A DNA stretch of 64,000 nt from Bifidobacterium vespertilionis. GTDB taxonomy: Bacteria > Actinomycetota > Actinomycetes > Actinomycetales > Bifidobacteriaceae. The stretch is from assembly GCF_008698145.1 (NCBI RefSeq), contig NZ_RZNZ01000009.1:62001-126000 (forward strand). Reading direction: 5' to 3'. Below, one piece after another: positions 11,483 to 18,701 of the stretch (position 1 is its first letter; each line of letters begins with the position of its first letter). Made by a program: the position numbers and the translations under genes. The notes beneath the pieces were generated by a model. The model saw only the letters and a list, made by a program, of their open reading frames with translations, did no database searches and was not told where the DNA came from.

Positions 11483-13507
11483 GTGCCTCGTACAGATTTT
11501 CAACCCATTGAGATGACCGATGTGGTCGCGGACGATTCGCGCGACCTTGATTCCTCCGTTTTTTCCGGAGCGGAGTCCGGCGTGCAGACCACTGAGTCCG
11601 CCGAACCCGCCCCCGTGCGTTTTTCCGAACTTGGCGTGCCCGGGCCGATCGTCCGCGCGCTGGCGGCCGACGGCAAGACGACCGCATTCCCGATCCAGGC
11701 GGACACCCTGCCCGACTCCCTTGCCGGGCGTGACATCCTTGGCCGCGGCCGCACCGGCTCCGGCAAGACCCTTGCGTTCTCCATCCCGCTCGTGGCCCGT
11801 CTGGCTGCCGGCGCGGACGATTATGACGGCCGTCTGCCGCATCCGCGCGGCCTGGTCCTCGCTCCCACGCGCGAGCTCGCCAACCAGATCAGCGAGGTGC
11901 TCGCCCCGCTTGCCGAGGCGTATGGCCTGAGCGTCACCACGGTGTTCGGCGGCGTGCGCTACAACCGTCAGGTGCGTGAGCTGCGCGCCGGCGCCGAGAT
12001 CGTGGTCGCCTGCCCCGGTCGCCTCGAGGATCTGCTGCGCCAGAAGCTGCTGACGCTCGAGACCGTTGAGGTCGCGGTGATCGACGAGGCCGATGAGATG
12101 GCGGACATGGGCTTCCTGCCGCCGGTCAAGCGCCTGCTCGGCCAGATCCGTCCGGACGCGCAGCACATGCTGTTCTCCGCCACGCTCGATCATGGCGTGG
12201 ACCAGGTGGTCGACGAGTTCCTCAAGGACCCGAAGGTCCACAGCGTCGATCCGGCCACGAATTCCGTGGACCTCATGACCCACCACATCTTCGAGACCAC
12301 CCGTGCGGACAAGCACGAGCTGGTGCGCACCCTCGCCTCCGGCAAGGGCCGTCGCATCCTGTTCACCCGCACCAAGTTCCAGGCCAAGAAGCTGGCCAAG
12401 AACCTCACCCAGAACGGCATTCCCGCGGCCGAGCTTCACGGCAACCTCAACCAGAACCAGCGCGATCGCAACCTCAACGCCTTCGAGACCGGGGACGTGA
12501 ACGTGATGGTCGCCACCGACGTGGCTGCCCGCGGCATCGACGTGAGTGGCGTGGAGCTGGTGGTCCAGGTGGAGCCGCCGGCCGATCCGAAGTCCTTCCT
12601 GCACCGCTCCGGCCGCACCGCGCGCGCCGGCCACTCCGGCGATGTGGTCACCATCGTGCTGCCCGAGCAGCGTCGCGAAACCCGTCGTCTGCTCAAGCAG
12701 GCCGACATCAAGGTGCGCGGCATCGAGGTGACACATGATTCCCCGGAGGTGCTGGAGCTCGTGGGCGAGAAGGCCGAGCCGGTGTTCGGCTGGGAGCTCA
12801 AGGCCCTGCAGCCCGCCAAGCCGGCAAGGACCGCGAAGGTCTTCAAGGATGACAAGGCGTCCAGGAACGACGATGGTCCACGCCGCCGTCGCAACGGCAA
12901 GCCCTTGCGCAAGGGACGCTCCGCGAAGTTCGAGGAGAACCGCTTCGAGGGCAACCGCATGGATGGTCGTGGAAACGATCGCAGGAACGACCGCAGGGAC
13001 CGCATGGACCGTATGGACGGGTTCGAGCCGAACGTCCGCCGCGACGAGTTCGAGCGTTCCGACCGTTCTGAGCGTTCCGACCGCTTCGCCGAGCGCGACT
13101 TCGAAGGCAACGGCAAGCATCGCCGGACCACCAAGCGCGACGGTTTCGATCGCCGCGACCGCAGGAACCGTTCCGACCGTGGCAACCGCGCTGATCGTTT
13201 TGATCGTTCCGGTCGGTCCAACCGCGGCGATCGTTCCGCAGACCGCTTTGATCGTGCAGACCGCTTCGACCGCTTTGATCGTGCCGATCGTTTTGATCGT
13301 TCCGACCGTGGCAACCGCTCGGGCAATGCGCCGAAGCGCATCCACCGCAAGTACGAGAACCGCATCGTGCGCGACGAGCGTTCCGAGGCGGCCAAGCGCC
13401 ACGATCGCCGCACGGCCGCCAAGCGCGGATCGTTCGAATCGGGCATGGCGGGCCGCCATCATGGCCGCAGGCATGAGCGCGCGCCATTCACCTATTCCGG
13501 TCGCTGA
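11483..13507 (+). CDS. DEAD-box ATP-dependent RNA helicase with basic RD-rich tail
   Basis: The 674-residue RNA helicase probably acts in ribosome assembly or mRNA turnover. Helicase motifs in order are the Q motif region (FPIQADTLPDSL), motif I GRTGSGKT, Ia PTRELANQ, II as DEAD (VIDEADEMADMGF), III SAT, then VATDVAARGIDVSG and HRSGRTARAG. After the core the last ~230 residues form a low-complexity tail with repeated Arg-Asp-Arg-Phe/Ser-Asp-Arg units, which in other DEAD-box proteins binds RNA nonspecifically or promotes condensates. GTG 11483 lacks a clear Shine-Dalgarno sequence; ATG 11513 is the alternative. The gene has its own promoter and a strong bidirectional terminator. Confidence 0.93.
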   Translation: MPRTDFQPIEMTDVVADDSRDLDSSVFSGAESGVQTTESAEPAPVRFSELGVPGPIVRALAADGKTTAFPIQADTLPDSLAGRDILGRGRTGSGKTLAFSIPLVARLAAGADDYDGRLPHPRGLVLAPTRELANQISEVLAPLAEAYGLSVTTVFGGVRYNRQVRELRAGAEIVVACPGRLEDLLRQKLLTLETVEVAVIDEADEMADMGFLPPVKRLLGQIRPDAQHMLFSATLDHGVDQVVDEFLKDPKVHSVDPATNSVDLMTHHIFETTRADKHELVRTLASGKGRRILFTRTKFQAKKLAKNLTQNGIPAAELHGNLNQNQRDRNLNAFETGDVNVMVATDVAARGIDVSGVELVVQVEPPADPKSFLHRSGRTARAGHSGDVVTIVLPEQRRETRRLLKQADIKVRGIEVTHDSPEVLELVGEKAEPVFGWELKALQPAKPARTAKVFKDDKASRNDDGPRRRRNGKPLRKGRSAKFEENRFEGNRMDGRGNDRRNDRRDRMDRMDGFEPNVRRDEFERSDRSERSDRFAERDFEGNGKHRRTTKRDGFDRRDRRNRSDRGNRADRFDRSGRSNRGDRSADRFDRADRFDRFDRADRFDRSDRGNRSGNAPKRIHRKYENRIVRDERSEAAKRHDRRTAAKRGSFESGMAGRHHGRRHERAPFTYSGR

Positions 13508-13540
13508 CGCATAGGCTTGACGCCTAGGCTGTAAACCTCA

Positions 13541-13584
13541 CAGGGGGCTTTGGACACGTATCAACCCGTGTCCAAAGCCCCCTG
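13541..13584. terminator. Bidirectional terminator between the helicase and the LacI-type gene
   Basis: CAGGGGGCTTTGGACACG at 13541-13558 is perfectly complementary to 13567-13584, an 18-bp stem with an 8-base loop. It lies between convergent genes and can serve both. Confidence 0.85.
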
Positions 13585-13614
13585 TCGTTTACCGTCGCCG
13601 GCGCGCTGCCGGAA

Positions 13615-15867
13615 TCACTCCACCGTGAATCCATGGGTACTGGCGTAGGCCGGCAGCTCCTCCAGCCATCGACGGACGGCCGCGGGGGAGTGCCCGCCCG
13701 GGCGGAGTTCTGGCAGAACAGTGTCCCTGAACCCTCGGTCCATGAACGTGCTGAAGGGCAGATGGTCCCATTCGAGGTTCACATGCCTTGCGGACTCCAT
13801 ATAGGCCCGATACACCGGCTGGCGGAAGAACGGGTCGATCAGATCCTCAAGCTCCGGCTTGTTTTCGAAGTACCGCGTGGCGGAGTAGCCGCCGGCCGCG
13901 CGCATGTCGATCGAAACGGGGTCGGTCTGCATCCATTGCACGAATTGCAGGGCAGCAAGCTGGCGGTCGCGTGGGATCCTGGCACTGATCGCCATCATGG
14001 ACCCTCCGACCTGGGTTGTCTGCAGGGCGCTTGGATCGTCTCCGAACGCTGGCGGCACAGCCACCTTCCACAGGCCTGCGGCATCGGGGTAGGAGGACGC
14101 GATGATCTTGCCGAGCCAGTTGCCATGCAGCAGCGTGGCCGTCTGACCGTCGCGGATCGTTACATAGCGGCCGTCCCAGATGGGCTGGGCGATGAGCACA
14201 CCGTCGTCCAGGCAGCCCTGCAGGAACTCGGCCGCCTGCAGCATGCGCGGATCGTCCAGATCGAATGCGACGCGGTCCGTTGCCATGAGCTTCCATGGCC
14301 GTGCGCCCGCCGATCGCAGGAACGCCAGATAGTACTGCATGGACGTGTCCAGCACACCCATGAAGGTGCGCGTGGAGTGCCGGCGCAGTTCGATGCCTTC
14401 CTCGCGGAACTGTTCCCAGGTGCGCGGAATCTCCAGATCGTAGCGCCGCAGAATGTCCTCGCGGTAGAACATCGCGGTGTGCGGCTGATCGCCCGGCAGA
14501 CCGTACAGACCTCCCGCGTAATGCACGTTGCGCCAGGAGACCGGGTTGAACAGCGGCCCCCATTGGGCCTCGTTCTCCGGCGTATGCAGATTGAGGAACG
14601 CGCCGGATGCGGCGAATTCCGGCATGAGATCGATATCCAGATTGAACAGGTCCGGCACCGTGCGGTGCGACTGGAGGCGCTCGCGGTACAGGTCGCAGGC
14701 CATCTGGTTGGTGTGCGCGTCGATCGTGTCGATGAGGATGCCCGGATGCGTACGCTGGAATTCCTCGATGCGCGGCATGACCTCCGTGAACGAGGCTGAC
14801 AGCATGGTGAGCGTCGTCGTGCCGTCGTCGGCGCGTGCGGCAGTCGTCTCGGCTGCCGGTTCGGTCGGGATGACGGAGCGCTTGCGCCGGTTGATCGAAT
14901 CGCGGCTGATCAGCTTCGCCTTCTCTACCACGCCCACGCGCCGCGAATGCGGGGAACGGATCAGGGAGACGATCGTCTCCGCCGCATCGGATCCCAATTG
15001 CTCGGCGCGCTGGCCGATCACCGTGAGCGAGGGCAGCATGGACGCGCCCATGGCGTCATCGGCGAACGCGATGATCGACACATCATCCGGCACACTCAAT
15101 CCGTGTGCGTGGGCCGCCGCGTTGAATCCGGCGGCCATGCCGCCGTCGCAGGCGAACACGGCGTCGGTGGGATGGATCAGATAACGCTGCAGGGCTTGTC
15201 CGCCGCCCGCCTCACCGGGATCGAGCCCGCGGACCAGTCGGTATTCCAGATCGTACCGGTATGCGGCGGCCTTGAGCGCCCGCCGGTGGCTTTCCCCCAG
15301 CCACGAGCTATCGACGCCCATGAACGAGGTCACGCTGCGGTGTCCCGTCCGCTTGAGCGTGCGCATGGCCTGGTCCACGGCCTCCGTGCAGTCCACGGTC
15401 ACCGTGGACAGACCGCTTATCTGCTGGTTGACGAGCACGATGGGGCGGCTGACCGACATACGCCGCAGATCAGGTTCGCTCACCGACGGCGCCACGAGGA
15501 TGACACCGTCCACGTCGCGCAGCAGCACCGAGACGGCCCGACGTCTCACCTCGTTGTTCATCACCACGCCGGCGCACACGCCCGCGTAGCCGCGGTGCTC
15601 CAGATTCGATTCGATGGCGTTGAGGATGCGCGCGGTGTACGGGTCGTCGAAATCCCTTACGAGGATGGCGACCATGCCGCTGGAGGGGGCTGCGGACACG
15701 CCGTCGGTCCGGTCGGGAGCCAAATATCCGAGCTCCTCGGCGACGCGATGCACCTTCTGCTCGGTCTTTGCTGACAATCTGCCGGGCTTGCCCAGCGCGC
15801 GAGACACCGTGGACGGACTGACGCCCGCCACCCTGGCGATGTCATAGATCGTGACGTTCTGCGCCAT
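13615..15867 (-). CDS. LacI-type regulator fused to an ABC sugar-binding-protein domain
   Basis: This 750-residue protein joins three folds. Residues 5-51 are a LacI DNA-binding domain (VTIYDIARVAGVSPSTVSRA, then the hinge region LGYLAP). Residues ~65-345 are the usual LacI effector domain (MVAILVRDFDDPYTARILNA; DAVFACDGGMAAGFNAAAHA; DDVSIIAFADD). After a short linker, residues ~350-750 resemble a family-1 extracellular solute-binding protein of a sugar ABC transporter (TLTMLSASFTEVMPRIEEFQ; FNLDIDLMPEFAASGAFLNL; YGLPGDQPHTAMFYREDILR; VGGSMMAISARI). There is no signal peptide or lipobox, so this domain must work in the cytoplasm, presumably as a second ligand sensor. ATG 15867 has GCAAGGGG upstream. 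No transporter gene is adjacent; the gene is divergent from trpD. Confidence 0.9.
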   Translation of the reverse strand: MAQNVTIYDIARVAGVSPSTVSRALGKPGRLSAKTEQKVHRVAEELGYLAPDRTDGVSAAPSSGMVAILVRDFDDPYTARILNAIESNLEHRGYAGVCAGVVMNNEVRRRAVSVLLRDVDGVILVAPSVSEPDLRRMSVSRPIVLVNQQISGLSTVTVDCTEAVDQAMRTLKRTGHRSVTSFMGVDSSWLGESHRRALKAAAYRYDLEYRLVRGLDPGEAGGGQALQRYLIHPTDAVFACDGGMAAGFNAAAHAHGLSVPDDVSIIAFADDAMGASMLPSLTVIGQRAEQLGSDAAETIVSLIRSPHSRRVGVVEKAKLISRDSINRRKRSVIPTEPAAETTAARADDGTTTLTMLSASFTEVMPRIEEFQRTHPGILIDTIDAHTNQMACDLYRERLQSHRTVPDLFNLDIDLMPEFAASGAFLNLHTPENEAQWGPLFNPVSWRNVHYAGGLYGLPGDQPHTAMFYREDILRRYDLEIPRTWEQFREEGIELRRHSTRTFMGVLDTSMQYYLAFLRSAGARPWKLMATDRVAFDLDDPRMLQAAEFLQGCLDDGVLIAQPIWDGRYVTIRDGQTATLLHGNWLGKIIASSYPDAAGLWKVAVPPAFGDDPSALQTTQVGGSMMAISARIPRDRQLAALQFVQWMQTDPVSIDMRAAGGYSATRYFENKPELEDLIDPFFRQPVYRAYMESARHVNLEWDHLPFSTFMDRGFRDTVLPELRPGGHSPAAVRRWLEELPAYASTHGFTVE

Positions 15868-15920
15868 CATACCCCTTGCTTCTTTGGCATATCTCCGCCA
15901 CTTTACCTTATGACGACGGC

Positions 15921-15946
15921 GCGGCGTCTGCCATGCGGAACGCCGC
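15921..15946. promoter_or_regulatory. Inverted repeat in the LacI-fusion/trpD divergent region
   Basis: GCGGCGT at 15921-15927 pairs with ACGCCGC at 15940-15946 across 12 bases, 54 bases upstream of the LacI-fusion start. It is a possible operator for autoregulation. A -10-like TAGAAT at 15969-15974 may belong to trpD. Both are suggestions from sequence only. Confidence 0.35.
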
Positions 15947-16022
15947 CATGCCCGAAACACGCGCAAACTAGAATGGGCAGCGTTACATACGGAGCGTGCT
16001 TGCACGCGCAAGAGGAGGCAAT

Positions 16023-17075
16023 ATGGCCGAGTTCACGTGGAAATCGATTCTGACGAAGCTGGTTGGAGGGGATCACCTGTCCGCGGAGGAATCCGAGTGG
16101 TTTGTGGACGATTTGATGCAGGGCAATGCCAATCCTGCGGCCGTGGGCGCGGTGCTGGCCACCCAGCAGCAGCTCGGGCTGACCGCCGACGAGGTGCGCG
16201 GCGCGGCGAAGGCCATGGTGTCCCATGCCGTGCCGCTGAATGTGGAGGCCGAGTGCACCGACATCGTCGGCACCGGCGGCGACGGCGCCTCCACTGTGAA
16301 CCTGTCCACCATGGGCTCCGTGGTGGCGGCCGCGGCCGGCGTGACGATCGTCAAGCACGGCAACCGCGCGGCTTCGTCCAAGTGCGGCGCCGCCGACTGC
16401 CTCGAGGCCCTGGGCTTGCCGCTGGACCTGACTCCGGAGGCCGTCGCCAAGGTGGCCAACGAGGTGGGCATCACCTTCGCGTTCGCCAAGACCTTCCACC
16501 CGGCCATGCGCTTCGTCGGCCCGATCCGCGCGGCGTTGGGCATCCCGTGCGTGTTCAACGTGCTGGGCCCGCTGACCAACCCCGCCAAGCCGAAGCACAT
16601 GGCGATCGGCTGCGCCAAGCGCGAAATGAGCCCGATCATGGCCGCCGTCTATGCGTCCAACGGCCAGACCGGCATGGTGTACACCTCTCACGAGGGACTG
16701 GACGAGATGGCCCCCACCGGACCGGTTTCCGTGTGGGAGTTCCGCGACGGCAAGGTCACCGAAACCGAATTCGATCCGACCGTGGAGCTGGGCTTGGCCA
16801 AGGTGACCGTGGCGGACCTCAGGGGTGGCGAGCCCGAGGTGAATGCGCAGGCCATGCGCGACTTCCTGGCCGGCAAGGACGTTCCGTTCCGCTCCACCGC
16901 CCTGCTCAACGCCGCATCGGCCATCGTGGCCGACGCGCATCTGCTGTCCAACCCGGACGGCACGCTCGCCGAGCGCTTCAAGGAGGCGTATGCGATCGCG
17001 GCCGAGACCGTGGACTCCGGTAAGGCCTCCGCGCTGCTCGATCGCTGGATCGCCGCCGCCCAGGCCGAGAAGTGA
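16023..17075 (+). CDS. trpD: Anthranilate phosphoribosyltransferase
   Basis: The 350-residue enzyme joins anthranilate to PRPP in the second step of tryptophan synthesis. The PRPP-binding motif CTDIVGTGGDGASTVNLST is intact. Other family blocks are VKHGNRAASSKCGAADCLEA, FAKTFHPAMRFVGPIRAALG and FNVLGPLTNPAKP. ATG 16023 is preceded by AAGAGGAGG. It stands alone here, with no other trp gene in the window, and ends at a strong terminator, so it forms a monocistronic unit. The divergent LacI-type protein is unlikely to be its dedicated regulator but shares the intergenic region. Confidence 0.95.
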   Translation: MAEFTWKSILTKLVGGDHLSAEESEWFVDDLMQGNANPAAVGAVLATQQQLGLTADEVRGAAKAMVSHAVPLNVEAECTDIVGTGGDGASTVNLSTMGSVVAAAAGVTIVKHGNRAASSKCGAADCLEALGLPLDLTPEAVAKVANEVGITFAFAKTFHPAMRFVGPIRAALGIPCVFNVLGPLTNPAKPKHMAIGCAKREMSPIMAAVYASNGQTGMVYTSHEGLDEMAPTGPVSVWEFRDGKVTETEFDPTVELGLAKVTVADLRGGEPEVNAQAMRDFLAGKDVPFRSTALLNAASAIVADAHLLSNPDGTLAERFKEAYAIAAETVDSGKASALLDRWIAAAQAEK

Positions 17076-17096
17076 TCTGAAGGATCCGAAAGCCGA

Positions 17097-17134
17097 AGGG
17101 GCGGCCGCGGGAAAGTACGCGGCCGCCCCTTTTT
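17097..17134 (+). terminator. Rho-independent terminator after trpD
   Basis: AGGGGCGGCCGCG at 17097-17109 pairs perfectly with 17118-17130 (13-bp stem, 8-base loop), followed by a T tract. Confidence 0.88.
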
Positions 17135-17198
17135 CAGCGCATTGTGCGGCGCAGTCCGAAACGCCGCTGCCAGTGGCTAGATGCAGGCTAGACGCGCG

Positions 17199-17774
17199 CT
17201 ACACGCGCGCCCCGTCGTCGAATTCGTCGGCGCGCGTTTGCGTATGGCCCTTATGCATCACCAGCAGCCCGGCCGCGCCCAGAATCGTCAGGGCACCGCC
17301 CACGGCCCCCAGCAACGTGGAGAGCGTGGGGATGAGCACGCAACCCACCAGGGCCGCCACGCCCACGACCACCATGGTCCACAGCACCAGCTTCGAGGCG
17401 CGCACATGGCCGATCGACGGATTCGGCGGCACGAAGTCGGAACCCTGATCCATCACATCATCCACGTCCAGCCAGCTGCTGCCCGTGAAATCGCGCGGAC
17501 CCGATCGCGCACCCGTTCGCGCGCCGGAGCGCGAAGCCCCGGAGGCGAAGGCGTCGGGCGTCAGATCGTCGACGCTCAGCAGCGCCTCCTTCTCCTTGCG
17601 CTTGGCCTCCTTCTCGAACTTCCTGGCGGTCCGCGAGCGTTCCACGGAGCTCAGGTCGTCGCTGTGCGCGGCGACGAAGTCCTGCCAGGCGGCATCGTCC
17701 GGGGTGTTGGCCCCGTCGCCGCCCTGTGCCCTTGAATCGCCGTTGGCTGCGTTGTTATCCTTGTGGTCGGTCAT
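17199..17774 (-). CDS. Small two-helix membrane protein, function unknown
   Basis: This 191-residue protein is conserved-looking but not assignable to a named function. The N-terminal ~125 residues are hydrophilic and cytoplasmic, with a charged coiled segment (RSRTARKFEKEAKRKEKEAL). Two adjacent hydrophobic helices follow (VLWTMVVVGVAALVGCVLIP and a segment starting LLGAVGGALTILGAAGLLVM), then a short polar tail. The layout resembles small actinobacterial membrane proteins with an acidic/basic cytoplasmic head. ATG 17774 has AAAGGG upstream; the frame is open further upstream but would overlap plsC on the other strand. It is divergent from plsC, sharing a 49-base promoter region. Confidence 0.75.
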   Translation of the reverse strand: MTDHKDNNAANGDSRAQGGDGANTPDDAAWQDFVAAHSDDLSSVERSRTARKFEKEAKRKEKEALLSVDDLTPDAFASGASRSGARTGARSGPRDFTGSSWLDVDDVMDQGSDFVPPNPSIGHVRASKLVLWTMVVVGVAALVGCVLIPTLSTLLGAVGGALTILGAAGLLVMHKGHTQTRADEFDDGARV

Positions 17775-17823
17775 ACCCTTTACTGTAGCCATGTAGCCAT
17801 ACCGGATGCCAAGGAGACGCGCG

Positions 17824-18537
17824 ATGCTGTATTGGTTCTTTGTGAAGCTGCTCGGGCCGCTGGCCCGTCGCTGGTTCAAGCCCACCGTCAAAGGACTGGA
17901 GAACATTCCGAAGAAGGGGCCCGCGATCATCGCGGCCAACCATCTCGCGGTCATCGACGACGGCCTGCTGCCGCTCGTCAGCCCCCGCATGATCCATTTC
18001 ATGGGCAAGGCCGAATACTTCGAGGGCAAGGGCATCAAGGGCAAGTTCAAGAAGTGGTGGTTCACGTCCGTGGGTGTGTTCCCGGTGGACCGCTCCGGCG
18101 GCTCGAAGTCGCTCGGCGGACTGCTCACGGCCCGCCATATTCTGGAGCAGGGCCACCTGTTCGGCATCCACCCGGAGGGCACGCGCAGCCCCGACGGCCG
18201 CCTGTACCGCGGCCATACCGGCGTCGCCCGTCTGGCTCTGGAGACCGGCTCGCCGATCATCCCCACCGCCATCATCGGCACCCGCGAGATGCAGGTGCCC
18301 GGCCAGGTGATCCCCAACAAGGGCAAGACCACCGTGATCTTCGGCAAGCCGATCGAGGTGCAGAAGGTACCCGAGGACGAGATCACCCACGAGCAGCTGC
18401 GCACGCTGACCAACCGCATGATGCAGACCATCCAGCAGGAGACCGGTCAGGAATACGTGGACGTGTACGCGCAGGTCGTCAAGAAGGAGATGGAGGCGGC
18501 CAAGGCGCGCGAGGCCGGAGCCGCGGCGGGCAAGTAG
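17824..18537 (+). CDS. plsC: 1-acyl-sn-glycerol-3-phosphate acyltransferase (PlsC type)
   Basis: The 237-residue membrane-associated enzyme acylates lysophosphatidic acid to phosphatidic acid, the precursor of all phospholipids. The acyltransferase motifs are present: a variant of HX4D as NHLAVIDD at about residue 41, the FPVDRSGG region, and the substrate-binding block HPEGTRSPDG near residue 120, followed by IIPTAIIGT. Start ATG 17824 was chosen because AAGGAG lies eight bases upstream; the earlier in-frame ATG 17806 contains that ribosome-binding site downstream of it. The stop is followed by a large hairpin shared with the convergent pknB gene. Confidence 0.9.
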   Translation: MLYWFFVKLLGPLARRWFKPTVKGLENIPKKGPAIIAANHLAVIDDGLLPLVSPRMIHFMGKAEYFEGKGIKGKFKKWWFTSVGVFPVDRSGGSKSLGGLLTARHILEQGHLFGIHPEGTRSPDGRLYRGHTGVARLALETGSPIIPTAIIGTREMQVPGQVIPNKGKTTVIFGKPIEVQKVPEDEITHEQLRTLTNRMMQTIQQETGQEYVDVYAQVVKKEMEAAKAREAGAAAGK

Positions 18538-18578
18538 CGCCAAGTAGTGCGCCTGGACCATAACCGGTCGAATATGCA

Positions 18579-18630
18579 GGGCGGCGGTCTTCCCTCGGGG
18601 TCTTTCCCCAGGGGGAGACCGCCGCCCTTT
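18579..18630. terminator. Terminator hairpin between plsC and pknB
   Basis: GGGCGGCGGTCT at 18579-18590 pairs with AGACCGCCGCCC at 18616-18627, with additional pairing inside, followed by TTT. It lies between convergent genes. Confidence 0.8.
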
Positions 18631-18701
18631 GCGTTGTCCGATCCGGTGACCATCCGATCCTGCGTTGCCCGGTCAGTCCGCCGCCCCGCAGGCCGTTCGG
18701 C

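Noticed and set aside
17775..18431. N-terminal extension of the two-helix membrane protein
   Set aside because: The extension runs opposite to plsC, which has clear acyltransferase motifs. ATG 17774 with a ribosome-binding site is the better start.
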